A stretch of DNA of 64,000 bases from Methanobacteriota archaeon. GTDB taxonomy: Archaea > Thermoplasmatota > Thermoplasmata > Methanomassiliicoccales > Methanomethylophilaceae. Positions within the stretch are counted from its first letter, which is position 1; every line of letters begins with the position of its first letter. Shown here in pieces: positions 1-8,729 of this stretch. Made by a program: the position numbers and the translations under genes. A model generated the notes under the pieces. That model was given only the letters and a program-made list of their open reading frames with translations, was not told the origin of the DNA and did not search any database. Where the stretch lies: NCBI GenBank assembly GCA_023402275.1, contig JAEXCH010000014.1, forward strand, positions 87,249-151,248, given 5' to 3'.

Positions 1-1
1 G

Positions 2-1315
2 GATCTCCTCGGAAAGATCTACAAGTCCAAGGGGATACGTGCTTTCACCGCTATCATCATCGTAGTGATGATGCCCATATACTGTGCAGCGGTATTGAAA
101 GGAGGAGTGAATTCCTTGGTCGTTCTGACCGGGCTGTTCGATTTCTACGACATCATACTGATAATACTGGCAGTTGTCGTTGGGTTGTATGTGGTATACG
201 GCGGTATCGTGGCCGTGATGTACAACGATGCTCTGCAGGCAGGTATAATGGTCATAGGTATGGTCGTCATCCTGGCGGTGACTCTGACATCCTTGGGAGG
301 ATTCACAGCGGCCAACATATCACTTGGTGAGTTATGGGGTTCAGGCATGTTCAATCCAGGTAACACGGGAACGATGGAAGGATTCAACGGATGGATCAAC
401 TTCTCCTCACTAGGTACACCGGAGTGGTTGACAGTAGTGTCAACGTTCCTGTTGGGTGTCGGTGTGGGTGCATTGACCCAGCCTCAGCTGGTCGTCAGGT
501 TCATGTCTGCAAAGGATGACAAGATGCTGACCCGATCCCTGGTGATAGGGAGTCTGTTCATGCTCGTGATAGTCGGAAGTGCATACACAGTGGGAGCACT
601 GTCGAATGTATACTTCTTCAATACATACGGAGAGATAGCCTTCGAACATGTGGTCAACGGCCTGGGTCTCGGAGTGGATTTCATAATCCCGACATTCGTG
701 CTTGATGTGTTCAGCGGTATAGCATTCGGTGATGTGTTCATCTGTCTGTTCGTCCTGTCACTGATATGCGCTTCGATATCCACGATAAGCGCACTCATGC
801 ATACGATAGGTGCAGCAGGAGGATACGATATATTCACCCTCTACAGGAATAGGAAGACCAAGGTCACATTGGATTCACAATCACTGAGGGTGAATAGGAT
901 GGTCACAGCCATCGTGATGGTGCTGGTCGTGGTATACTGCTACCTGATGCCTCATGATATCATAGCAAAGGCAACATCACTGTTCATGGGAATAACCGCT
1001 GCAGCCTTACTCCCAACAATGACGTACGGTCTGTTCGCAAAGAACCCAAGGAAGGATGCGGCATTCGCAAGCATACTGGTAGGTACTGTTTCGTACTTGG
1101 TATGGGCGCTGTTCATCAACATCAATTCGTCGGTGTTCATGCCCATATGCAAGTGGATAACAGGCAACCCCGTGCTGTTCATGGATTCCGATCTGATGTA
1201 CGTAGATGCTCTGATAGTGTCTCTGCCTCTGGCGGCGATAACCCTTGCTCTGGTATACTTCCTGAAGAAGCCGTCGAATGACGCAGGAGAGGAAATCGAG
1301 GCGGAAGCCCAGTAA
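2..1315 (+). CDS. Sodium:solute symporter family transporter (5' truncated by window)
   Basis: Multi-span membrane protein of the sodium:solute symporter (SSS) family, which imports small solutes driven by Na+. The reading frame is already open at base 2 and continues through the first ATG codons near 65, so the true start lies outside the window and only about 438 residues are visible; the family usually has 480-550. Around ten hydrophobic segments are visible, with a polar loop near residues 270-300 and a short acidic C-terminal tail after the last helix. The substrate cannot be told from sequence: proline-, pantothenate- and acetate-type members all fit. The next gene follows after 33 bases on the same strand. 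Confidence 0.85.
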   Translation, partial: DLLGKIYKSKGIRAFTAIIIVVMMPIYCAAVLKGGVNSLVVLTGLFDFYDIILIILAVVVGLYVVYGGIVAVMYNDALQAGIMVIGMVVILAVTLTSLGGFTAANISLGELWGSGMFNPGNTGTMEGFNGWINFSSLGTPEWLTVVSTFLLGVGVGALTQPQLVVRFMSAKDDKMLTRSLVIGSLFMLVIVGSAYTVGALSNVYFFNTYGEIAFEHVVNGLGLGVDFIIPTFVLDVFSGIAFGDVFICLFVLSLICASISTISALMHTIGAAGGYDIFTLYRNRKTKVTLDSQSLRVNRMVTAIVMVLVVVYCYLMPHDIIAKATSLFMGITAAALLPTMTYGLFAKNPRKDAAFASILVGTVSYLVWALFININSSVFMPICKWITGNPVLFMDSDLMYVDALIVSLPLAAITLALVYFLKKPSNDAGEEIEAEAQ

Positions 1316-1348
1316 GTATAATATATATCTCTGGTACAATCCATAAGT

Positions 1349-1720
1349 ATGGCAGACAGACCCTTACTTGTGGCCCTCATAGGCGGAATAACGCTTCTGA
1401 TGGCCTTCGTGGTACTGGCGATATCCATTATATCGATCGTGGACCCAAGCTTGCTGAACTTCATAGATGCCGACATCTCCAAGTACGTGGGATACGGCGG
1501 ACTGATATTGGGTATAATATACCTGATAATCGGCGGAGCCATATGGAGCGGATGGAGCATAGCGTGGTACATAGCAGTGATATTGTACGGGATAGCGACA
1601 ATCGGATCACTTGTCTCCCTCATAATGGGGAACATACCGATGATCGTCACCCCGGTGATATCCCTGGTTATCCTGTACTACCTGTTCCGCCCGAAGGTCA
1701 AGGAATTCTACGGGATCTGA
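1349..1720 (+). CDS. Small four-helix membrane protein, unknown function
   Basis: Protein of 123 residues that is almost wholly hydrophobic. Helices are visible at roughly residues 6-32, 48-62, 66-88 and 92-113, with a short basic C-terminus after the last one. No catalytic motif is seen. It lies just downstream of the symporter and could share its transcript, because the gap has only an AT-rich stretch (around 1317-1328) that might also be a promoter. I do not recognise a named family. An accessory subunit or simple membrane structural protein are both possible; neither is supported beyond position. Confidence 0.6.
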   Translation: MADRPLLVALIGGITLLMAFVVLAISIISIVDPSLLNFIDADISKYVGYGGLILGIIYLIIGGAIWSGWSIAWYIAVILYGIATIGSLVSLIMGNIPMIVTPVISLVILYYLFRPKVKEFYGI

Positions 1721-1741
1721 GACCTTCCAAAAAACTTCTTA

Positions 1742-1766
1742 CACTTTCCTAAGTGGAACATTTTTA
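1742..1766 (+). terminator. Possible terminator hairpin
   Basis: A short inverted repeat, CACTT at 1742-1746 and AAGTG at 1751-1755 with a four-base loop, is followed by a T-rich run. It lies after the small membrane protein and before the ABC ATPase. The stem is only 5 bp, so this is weak. Confidence 0.3.
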
Positions 1767-1779
1767 GATTAGTTCTGTT

Positions 1780-2574
1780 ATGTGTTCGAATATGAACGCA
1801 CTGGAGATGAGGGATGTATCTGTCGTGAGAAGCGACAAGAAGATCCTGGACTCCATCGATCTGACCATTGGGGATAGGGAGAGTGTGGCGATCATCGGCA
1901 AGAACGGTTCCGGCAAGACCACACTGATAAAACTTCTGAGGGGTGAGATACACCCATACTACAATGAACTGGACCCATCTTACATGAGAATATTCGGAGA
2001 GGAGCATTGGAACATATTCGATATCCGCAGTAAGATGGGCATAGTTTCAATGGACCTGCAGAATATGTTCAGAGCAGATACCAAGGTCAACGAGGTGATA
2101 GCATCAGGGTTCTTCGGGAGCATGGATGTGTTCAGGAACATGGTCGTCACCGATGAGATGGTAAAGAAGGTGCATGATGCGGCGGTCATGATGGGCATAG
2201 ACGATCTCATGGACAGGACATTGGAAGGTCTTTCCATGGGAGAGATGCGCCGCACCCTCATCGCCAGAGCATTGGTGACCGATCCGAAAACACTGGTGAT
2301 GGATGAACCTATGACGGGTTTGGACATAACAATGGCATCAAGATTCAGAAGTATGTTCGATATACTCATAGAGGCGGGAGTGAATATAATCGTGGTAACT
2401 CATGATCTTTCAGATATACCGGAAAGCATCGTGAGGGTCGTCATGATGAAGGACGGAAAGATATTCGCAGACGGAAAAAAAGAAGAACTCCTCAATTCAA
2501 ATACGATAAGTGAGCTGTACGATGAGCCTATTAAGGTTGAGTGCGATAAGGGAGTATACCGTATGCATCTGTGA
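1780..2574 (+). CDS. ABC transporter ATP-binding protein (ModF-like stand-alone ATPase)
   Basis: Nucleotide-binding subunit of an ABC system, 264 residues. Walker A is GKNGSGKTT at residues 40-48, the Walker B segment reads LVMDEP near 170, and the H-loop is VTHD near 205. The signature motif is LSMGEMRR rather than the usual LSGGQ, as seen in some ModF/YlmA-type ATPases. No permease or binding protein is adjacent, so the partner is unknown; such orphan ATPases may act with a remote permease or in regulation. No Shine-Dalgarno sequence precedes the ATG at 1780. The next in-frame ATG at 1792 is also possible, and leaderless translation fits either. Confidence 0.8.
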   Translation: MCSNMNALEMRDVSVVRSDKKILDSIDLTIGDRESVAIIGKNGSGKTTLIKLLRGEIHPYYNELDPSYMRIFGEEHWNIFDIRSKMGIVSMDLQNMFRADTKVNEVIASGFFGSMDVFRNMVVTDEMVKKVHDAAVMMGIDDLMDRTLEGLSMGEMRRTLIARALVTDPKTLVMDEPMTGLDITMASRFRSMFDILIEAGVNIIVVTHDLSDIPESIVRVVMMKDGKIFADGKKEELLNSNTISELYDEPIKVECDKGVYRMHL

Positions 2575-2595
2575 AATGTGCGGACGGAGATTCAG

Positions 2596-3102
2596 ATGAG
2601 ATATATTTGTCCAGAGTGCGGGAATGAAATACCCGAGGATTCAGAGTTCTGCTATTCATGCGGAAGAAAGAGAGACGATACCATAAGATTGGATGATGAG
2701 GGGAAATTCGTTGCCCCTAACGCCAACCAGTGTGCATCATGCGGGAATGAGATCTCACCGAACGATCTATTCTGTCAGCACTGCGGCGCACCAATAACAA
2801 GGATCCAGATGGCGGCTTTCAGGCCGAAGATGGTCAAATACGGATGGATCGGGATAGTTCTGGCATTGATACCCGGACTGTTCAGCATCTATGGTCTTGG
2901 TCACCTCTACTTCAGAAGATGGTCAAGAGCAGCGATATTCCTACTGACATCGGCATTCATGGTATACCTTAGATGGGGAAGCAACATAGAGATGAATATC
3001 TGGACCACCCTTCTTTTCGGAATAATGTCGATATTCCTGTATCTGATGCAGGCGATGGAGGTATTGGTCCTTGCATTCATGCCTCCTAAGACCGCAGAGT
3101 GA
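2596..3102 (+). CDS. Zinc-ribbon membrane protein
   Basis: Two N-terminal zinc ribbons with CPxC/CxxC pairs (CPECG with CYSCG, then CASCG with CQHCG) occupy roughly residues 1-60. They are followed by a hydrophobic region of about three helices (around residues 75-165) resembling TM2-type or YckC-like small membrane domains. The frame opens at a GTG at 2578, but the ATG at 2596 has GGAG six bases upstream, so I place the start there (168 residues). The zinc ribbons are probably cytoplasmic. It sits 9 bases before rfcL, whose GAGGT ribosome site overlaps its stop codon, but a functional link is not implied. Confidence 0.7.
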   Translation: MRYICPECGNEIPEDSEFCYSCGRKRDDTIRLDDEGKFVAPNANQCASCGNEISPNDLFCQHCGAPITRIQMAAFRPKMVKYGWIGIVLALIPGLFSIYGLGHLYFRRWSRAAIFLLTSAFMVYLRWGSNIEMNIWTTLLFGIMSIFLYLMQAMEVLVLAFMPPKTAE

Positions 3103-3111
3103 GGTTTACCC

Positions 3112-4527
3112 ATGGCAGAGGATTGGACCGAGAAATATAGGCCGAATAGATTGTCGGACGTTATCGGCAACCCGTCCGCAGTGAAAGAACTGGAGGATTG
3201 GGCAAGATCATGGAACAATGGGATCCCTCCAAAGAGGGCAGTTGTCCTTATCGGTACTCCTGGTATAGGGAAGACATCATCTGCGGAAGCCCTCGCCAGG
3301 GACATGGGTTGGGATATCGTTGAGATGAATGCATCCGATCAGAGGACAGGGAATGCCATCAAAGAGGTCGCTTTGAGGGGATCATACTTCAATTCCTTGG
3401 GAATGGATGGAGAGTACAAAGGAAGCGGAGAGGGAAGGAAGAAGCTCATTGTACTTGATGAAGCGGACAATCTATTCGGCAATGCTGACAGGGGCGCTCT
3501 TCCCGCAATAAATGAATTGATCAAGAGCACGAAACAGCCTGTGATACTCATTGTCAATGATTTCTTCGCTCTTTCGAAAAAGAGTTCCACCGTCAAAACA
3601 GATACGATCCAGATAACATTCAGAAAACCAAATGCAAGGTCCATGGTCGGCGCACTCAAGAAGATAGCCGATGCGGAGAATGTCGCGGCGGATGATGCCG
3701 TCCTGCAAAGGATAGCAGAGAACTCAGGAGGCGACATGAGAGCGGCGGTAAGGGACCTTGAGGCACTTTCGCAGGGAAGAGGGTCCATCGACCTATCTTC
3801 CGCCAATGAACTGCATGAGCGTGTTGTAAAGAAGGATATGTACTCAGTTCTGGACAAGATGTTCAGGAAGAACGATCCCTTCGGTGCGAAGAGGACGCTT
3901 TCCGAGGTTGATATAGATCCTGATACCGCTCTGCTATGGATAGATGAGAACCTTCCATATGAGTACAGAGAGCCGGGAGACATGGTAAGAGGATATGAGA
4001 AACTGTCAAAGGCGGACATCTTCTTAGGGAGGGTCCACAGACGCCAATACTACGGATTCTGGTCATACGCAAGCGAGATGATGACCGCAGGGGTCTCCAC
4101 AGCAAAGATGAGCAACAAGGTCCAGCATGACAGATTCAGGTTCCCGCAGTATCTTATGAAGATGTCGAGGTCCAAGTCGGTAAGGGCATTGAAGTCATCA
4201 CTTTGCTACAAACTCGCATGTTTCCTTCACACATCCACAAAACGTGTCGAGCATGATATCCTTCCTGCATTGAAGGTCCTTGCGAAGGAGGATCTCGGCA
4301 TCAGGGTAATGCTCATCAGGGATGTGGATCTGGAACCGGAGGAATTGGGATTCCTCCTCGAAGCGAAGATAGATTCGAAGATCGTGAAAGAAGCGATACA
4401 GTTGGCCGCGGAACCCGTCACAGACATTGTGGAAAAGGTATACCCTGACAGATGTGAGGATGCACCTGCTCCTAAGACCGTACCTTCCGAAGGAAAGAAA
4501 CCGCAAAGCAATCTATTCGATTTCTGA
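3112..4527 (+). CDS. rfcL: Replication factor C large subunit
   Basis: Clamp-loader large subunit, 471 residues, which with RfcS opens the PCNA ring and loads it at primer-template junctions. Walker A (GTPGIGKTS, residues 48-56) and Walker B (LIVLDEAD, 112-119) of the AAA+ domain are clear. The RFC box signature WTEKYRP lies at the N-terminus. The C-terminus ends in a PIP-box-like QSNLFDF for binding PCNA, as is usual for archaeal RfcL. A GAGGT sequence upstream of the ATG fixes the start. taw1 follows after 7 bases. RfcS is not in the window. Confidence 0.95.
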   Translation: MAEDWTEKYRPNRLSDVIGNPSAVKELEDWARSWNNGIPPKRAVVLIGTPGIGKTSSAEALARDMGWDIVEMNASDQRTGNAIKEVALRGSYFNSLGMDGEYKGSGEGRKKLIVLDEADNLFGNADRGALPAINELIKSTKQPVILIVNDFFALSKKSSTVKTDTIQITFRKPNARSMVGALKKIADAENVAADDAVLQRIAENSGGDMRAAVRDLEALSQGRGSIDLSSANELHERVVKKDMYSVLDKMFRKNDPFGAKRTLSEVDIDPDTALLWIDENLPYEYREPGDMVRGYEKLSKADIFLGRVHRRQYYGFWSYASEMMTAGVSTAKMSNKVQHDRFRFPQYLMKMSRSKSVRALKSSLCYKLACFLHTSTKRVEHDILPALKVLAKEDLGIRVMLIRDVDLEPEELGFLLEAKIDSKIVKEAIQLAAEPVTDIVEKVYPDRCEDAPAPKTVPSEGKKPQSNLFDF

Positions 4528-4534
4528 GGTATCC

Positions 4535-5470
4535 ATGGACGAATCCTACCGCGAGCTATTGATCAAGCAGCAATACCGTCTGTACAAGGATCATGCCGCA
4601 GTGAAACTATGTCATTGGATGAAGGAGAGCATGATACATGACCGTCATTGCTACAAACAGGACTTCTATGGCATAAAGAGTCACAGATGTCTGCAGATGA
4701 CCCCTGCGATCAATGAATGCAGTCATTGCTGCAGCTTCTGTTGGAGGGTACAGGAAAGGGACTTCGAGGTAAATGACTGGGCGGAACCTAAGGAGATGCT
4801 TGATGCCCTCATCGCACACCAAAGGTTATTGATATCCGGGTTCAAAGGGGACCCCAGATGTTCGAAGGAGATGTTCGATGAAGCCTCAAACCCGGATCAG
4901 GTAGCCATATCCCTTGCAGGAGAGCCTATAACCTACCCATACCTATCAGAATTCATAGAGGAATGCCACAGAAGGAACATGACGACATTCCTGGTAACTA
5001 ACGGTACATATCCCGATCAATTGGAGGCGTTGGATACTCTTCCCAGACAACTGTATGTCACTGTGGCAGCCCCAAATGAGGAGATATATAAGAAGGTCTG
5101 CAGACCAAAGATAAACGATGGCTGGAGCAGACTCATGAGAACTCTGGAACTTTTCCCGTCACTAGATACGAGGACGGTCATAAGGCACACCCTTGTAAAG
5201 GACCTCAATTTCGGCTGGGTCAAGGATTATGCAGAATTGGATAGGATCGCTGATCCGGACCTCATAGAACCGAAGGGTTACGTTTTCGTCGGAGCATCAA
5301 GACAAAGGTTATCTCTGACATCCATGCCCTCATTCGAAGAGATACGGGATTTCTCATCCCAACTGGGGGATATCGTCGGAATGTCCATAATAAAAGAAAG
5401 ACCGGACAGCAGAGTACTGCTGTTGGGTGATGTTTCCATCGATACCGATGTAAGAAGCACTTTCTCGTGA
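4535..5470 (+). CDS. taw1: 4-demethylwyosine synthase (tRNA-Phe radical SAM enzyme)
   Basis: Radical SAM enzyme that condenses N1-methylguanosine-37 of tRNA-Phe with pyruvate to make the tricyclic base imG-14 (4-demethylwyosine). The radical SAM cysteines C62, C66 and C69 (CX3CX2C, followed by the WR typical of TYW1) are present. Further conserved features are SLAGEPITYPY near residue 130 and a second cluster-type cysteine region near the N-terminus (C26, C39, C52). The frame is open further upstream inside rfcL, but GAGGT immediately before the ATG at 4535 sets the start, giving 311 residues, the usual archaeal length. The gene is co-oriented with rfcL. Confidence 0.92.
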   Translation: MDESYRELLIKQQYRLYKDHAAVKLCHWMKESMIHDRHCYKQDFYGIKSHRCLQMTPAINECSHCCSFCWRVQERDFEVNDWAEPKEMLDALIAHQRLLISGFKGDPRCSKEMFDEASNPDQVAISLAGEPITYPYLSEFIEECHRRNMTTFLVTNGTYPDQLEALDTLPRQLYVTVAAPNEEIYKKVCRPKINDGWSRLMRTLELFPSLDTRTVIRHTLVKDLNFGWVKDYAELDRIADPDLIEPKGYVFVGASRQRLSLTSMPSFEEIRDFSSQLGDIVGMSIIKERPDSRVLLLGDVSIDTDVRSTFS

Positions 5471-5471
5471 A

Positions 5472-5750
5472 TCAGATCAGTTTCCAGACGATGAATCCGA
5501 TCAATATCAGATGCAATATTACGAAAAGATAGATCAGTTTGAACTTTGACTTTCTGGTCTTGTGTCTGAATACCTTCATTCCGGCCAGTGCACCGAACGG
5601 CCCTATCAGACCGATCCATATCAGTGTCGATTCCTTTATTCGGTACTTCTCCTTCACGGCCTTCCTTTTATCCACGCCGTAAATAAAGAAAGCAATACCG
5701 TTCAATATCACATAAAGAACGGCGATTATCAGTATGTATTCGAGATTCAT
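5472..5750 (-). CDS. DUF1294 family membrane protein
   Basis: Small membrane protein of 92 residues. Three hydrophobic segments are visible (residues 4-23, about 43-58 and 72-91). The polar loop between the first two carries the D-KR-A pattern, and the GPFGALAGM-FRHKT segment is typical of DUF1294 (YdiI-type) proteins, whose function is unknown. The start codon overlaps the 3' end of the flavodoxin gene by four bases (ATGA), so the two genes are probably translated together. It ends two bases from the convergent taw1 stop codon. Confidence 0.8.
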   Translation of the reverse strand: MNLEYILIIAVLYVILNGIAFFIYGVDKRKAVKEKYRIKESTLIWIGLIGPFGALAGMKVFRHKTRKSKFKLIYLFVILHLILIGFIVWKLI

Positions 5751-6154
5751 CGTCTGGACATCTCATTTATGAAATCATCCACGCCTGTCTCGAATCCCTC
5801 TTCGTTCTTCTCTCCCTTTCCGGCAAAGAAGAATGCGTCCTTGACACCGAGTTCCTCGGATACCTTCTTGATCTGTTCCTCACCCTTCTCCGCATCGAAT
5901 TTACAACATACGAAGAGTGATTCCTTCTTACCCGAGAGCTGATCCTTGTTGTTCTCAAGGAAATCCACCAATTGGCGGTAGGGTTTACCTGCGTGTATCC
6001 CTGTTCCGAAGATCACATGATCGTATTCGCCGAGGTTTATTATCGTCTGTTTCTTGAGATCGAAAACATCCGCGTTCAGCTCTTTTGCGATGTATTTTGC
6101 TGTTTTTCTGGTCTTGCCTAATTGTGAAGAGAAAACTATCGCTTTGCTTGTCAT
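5747..6154 (-). CDS. Flavodoxin-domain protein (HemG/flavodoxin_5-like)
   Basis: A 135-residue single-domain flavodoxin fold. The N-terminal strand and FMN phosphate-binding loop read FSSQLGKTRKTAKYIA (residues 8-23). The second conserved region, IFGTGIHAGKP, near residue 50 matches the flavodoxin_5 group that includes protoporphyrinogen oxidase HemG. Without haem-synthesis neighbours a HemG role cannot be claimed. It is more safely a small electron carrier or FMN reductase partner. Conserved cysteines at 82 and 83 (VCCKFD) are typical of this group. It is coupled to the DUF1294 gene downstream. Confidence 0.8.
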   Translation of the reverse strand: MTSKAIVFSSQLGKTRKTAKYIAKELNADVFDLKKQTIINLGEYDHVIFGTGIHAGKPYRQLVDFLENNKDQLSGKKESLFVCCKFDAEKGEEQIKKVSEELGVKDAFFFAGKGEKNEEGFETGVDDFINEMSRR

Positions 6155-6239
6155 TGTCCCATCCTCTTTGTGAACATCAATGATGATGTCCCATACTTAA
6201 TGAACGTAATAGCTGGTATATGAAATTATACGCTGTTCA

Positions 6240-6767
6240 TCACGGTTTCTTGGAATCGTTCCTGAGTATGAAATCAGCCCATTGAAGGTCATCCTTTCCA
6301 TCGAATGATGACCAATATTCGAGTCTTTTGGTCAGTTCATCTATCATATCATCCACTTTCTTATTCGCGTTGCCTGGTGATGAACGCACTATCGCCGTCA
6401 ATCCATAATAGACGAGGCCCATGGCATGCGTCTTTACATGTACGGTAGCTGCAGCATGGCCTGCGGTCCTTGCCGCCGCTTCAGCTGCAGGTATCCCCGA
6501 TTCCGATGCTGCGTTATGAGCGGAATGTATAGCTTTCTTCGCGACAGGCATCTTCACCTTTCCCTGCGACCACTCCCTTGCTATTGTGACCGCGGTTCTC
6601 GGACGTCCGTCCTCAGGATGATACTTCTCGAATATCCCAACAAAAGGCATACTATTCTCCAAAGCCCATAGTATCGATGTACGATGATCCTGTCTGCGTA
6701 CCATCTCATGCAGATCGCTAAGACATTCGGAGTCGTCAGAGAACAGGATCTTCTTCATTCGTATCAT
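6240..6767 (-). CDS. Imm-5-like putative immunity protein
   Basis: Alpha-helical protein of 175 residues. Its segment with ALENS near residue 36 and the repeated Ala/His-rich helices around residues 78-115 (AIHSAHNAASES, AARTAGHAAATVHVKTHAMG) match the Imm-5-like domain, predicted to be an immunity partner of polymorphic toxins. No toxin gene is adjacent, so it is an orphan; such orphans are common in gut microbes and may defend against neighbours. Starts at 6767 or 6758 are both possible; AAGGT lies just before the first. Confidence 0.65.
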   Translation of the reverse strand: MIRMKKILFSDDSECLSDLHEMVRRQDHRTSILWALENSMPFVGIFEKYHPEDGRPRTAVTIAREWSQGKVKMPVAKKAIHSAHNAASESGIPAAEAAARTAGHAAATVHVKTHAMGLVYYGLTAIVRSSPGNANKKVDDMIDELTKRLEYWSSFDGKDDLQWADFILRNDSKKP

Positions 6768-6861
6768 TTACCTTTATGCCGCATATGCCATAATATTGTT
6801 GGTTTGCATCGAAATTAACAAATTAAGTAATATATGAACACATCCATTCAATCATGATCCA

Positions 6862-7812
6862 ATGGGATACATCGTAGAACTTATCGATCAGGACAGGGCA
6901 TCCGAGCTCAGGACCAGATACAGCGGATTGAAGTCTTATTCGTCCAAAGCGGACATATTCGGACTATGCGTGGAATTTTTGACAGAGGACGTCAAACACA
7001 TGGAGATGTGGAAGGATAATTTCTATTCAATGGCGGATCACGTCAGATCACATGTCAAGGTATATTCCATAAACGATCATGAATACGAGATGAAGGTACT
7101 GTATGAACCTTCATCCAACGTTGCATTCCTTTTCAACTTCGATTACTACGGATGGATCAAGAGCATAGCACTAGGCATATCAGGCAATATCCTGGAGGAA
7201 GCACATGACACACATTCCGTTCATGGGGCCGTACTGGATCTGGATGGTAAAGGGGTTACATTGATCGCACCATCCAAGACGGGGAAGACCACTCAATCAT
7301 GGGGACTTCTCAGGATGGACAATGCACATCTGATCACAGATGATTGGTATTTTGTCAAATTAGGGAACGGGAGACCAATTGCCCACGGTTCAGAGAAGAA
7401 CTGCTACATAGATGCGGATATCGGTGACATCTGGGAAGAATACAAACCCCTTGTCAATCACGTCAACTTCGACAACAAAGGGAGAGGAATAGCAAACGTA
7501 AGATGGGTTGCAGGGGAATCCTCGGTGATATCGATGACAAAGATCAGATTCATATTCTTCATGAAAAGGGATCATGACGATCCTGTTCCGATAAGACCGA
7601 TGACCGCGGAGGAAGGGTTGGAATATCTCATTGAGAATGATTTCTGCAATCCACACCAGATAGTCAAGAATCCCCACAAGGATAAGGTAAGGAGGGATTT
7701 CTTTGCTGCATATCTATCCGAATGTGAGATATATCTTGTCAATACGATAAGAACTGCTCAAGAAACACAGGAACTTATCCGGAACATAGTTACAAGCTGC
7801 GACGTGATATGA
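6862..7812 (+). CDS. HprK/PEPCK-like P-loop kinase homologue
   Basis: A 316-residue protein whose central part has a P-loop, APSKTGKTT, at residues 136-144, preceded by HGAVLDLDGKGVTLIA and followed by an acidic pair DDW at 160-162. This order (beta strand, P-loop, DD-x-aromatic) is that of the HPr kinase/PEP carboxykinase fold, where the aspartates bind Mg2+ and activate the phosphate acceptor. The N-terminal 115 residues are not recognised. Members with this arrangement have been called HprK-related kinases, but no HPr or PTS gene is nearby, so the substrate is unknown. Its stop overlaps the start of the following membrane protein (ATGA), which points to a joint function. Confidence 0.65.
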   Translation: MGYIVELIDQDRASELRTRYSGLKSYSSKADIFGLCVEFLTEDVKHMEMWKDNFYSMADHVRSHVKVYSINDHEYEMKVLYEPSSNVAFLFNFDYYGWIKSIALGISGNILEEAHDTHSVHGAVLDLDGKGVTLIAPSKTGKTTQSWGLLRMDNAHLITDDWYFVKLGNGRPIAHGSEKNCYIDADIGDIWEEYKPLVNHVNFDNKGRGIANVRWVAGESSVISMTKIRFIFFMKRDHDDPVPIRPMTAEEGLEYLIENDFCNPHQIVKNPHKDKVRRDFFAAYLSECEIYLVNTIRTAQETQELIRNIVTSCDVI

Positions 7813-8729
7813 TGAAGATCCCCGACCTCAAACTACCGCAAGCATTTGGAAAGGTGAAGGACTCTAAGTACCTCAGCACAAACTCTGATGATGTAAGACC
7901 CACCGAGAAGGTAGAGAAGGTCCATAAATCCAGACTTCTCCTCGCATCCATACTTGCCATAGTTTGTTTTGCCGCAGTTCTCGGACTAATACTGCATCTT
8001 GCAGGCAGGTCCGTCGATATCTTCGATCTTCTCCGGAGCATAATGAGCAGTGTTCTTGCGCTTTTGTTCGCAGTGATAATCCTTGATAACATCAACGCTC
8101 ACAGCGACAAGAAGAAGAAAAGACGTGATGAAAGGAAAGCGATAATACGACACAACAAGATCATTCAACCGGTGATCGACATGTATATCGTAAGGAAGAA
8201 CATGGTCATCACTCCTAACGATAAGACCGTAAGGAAATTCAAGATCAACGCTAAATTCACCATCAGGGATATGAAGGACATGTTCGGCCCTTCCGAACTC
8301 ATCTCCGATGTGGGAAAATCGAAGATAGAGGTATATGCCTATTTCCAAGACAAACTCCATGATAAATTCACACATCTGGTGGAGGATGTGGACTTCAATA
8401 CATATTCTGAACTTTGTGACGCCGCCATGGATTACATCAACGCCACATCATACGGATCGTCTGCCTTGGAGGCCGTTGTTGGATATCAGAGGACCATGGC
8501 CGGAACGAAATCGATGAAGTCCGTGGTCGTCAGCATGATAAGGGATGAACCCGAGAACGGAAAGTTCATAGATGCACCTCCGGCCCTGAAGAACGTCTAT
8601 CTGGTTCACCAGATGATCAACGATCAGGAGGTCGCTCTCGGAAAGTATCTGAAGATGATACAGGATATACTATCGGAGGATAGCAAGGAGAAGAGCAGGA
8701 ACTCGGCATCGGACATCGATTACGAGTGA
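7809..8729 (+). CDS. Membrane protein coupled to the HprK-like kinase, unknown function
   Basis: A 306-residue protein with a polar, lysine-rich N-terminal 40 residues, two transmembrane helices (about 42-63 and 72-93), a very basic stretch just after them, and a soluble, mostly helical C-terminal domain of about 200 residues. The basic stretch suggests that both ends are cytoplasmic. I recognise no family. The ATGA overlap with the upstream kinase gene means they are translated together, so the kinase may act on this protein or be held at the membrane by it. It overlaps the end of the convergent sfsA by 10 bases. Confidence 0.6.
   Translation: MMKIPDLKLPQAFGKVKDSKYLSTNSDDVRPTEKVEKVHKSRLLLASILAIVCFAAVLGLILHLAGRSVDIFDLLRSIMSSVLALLFAVIILDNINAHSDKKKKRRDERKAIIRHNKIIQPVIDMYIVRKNMVITPNDKTVRKFKINAKFTIRDMKDMFGPSELISDVGKSKIEVYAYFQDKLHDKFTHLVEDVDFNTYSELCDAAMDYINATSYGSSALEAVVGYQRTMAGTKSMKSVVVSMIRDEPENGKFIDAPPALKNVYLVHQMINDQEVALGKYLKMIQDILSEDSKEKSRNSASDIDYE

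Noticed and set aside
952..1650. 232-residue frame on the minus strand opposite the symporter
   Set aside because: It is antisense to a clear membrane protein and has low-complexity composition.
3339..4019. 226-residue minus-strand frame
   Set aside because: It is a shadow of rfcL, which has strong family motifs.
6175..6230. Second C/D box sRNA near an ATGATGA
   Set aside because: No D box CTGA at the required spacing and no terminal stem.
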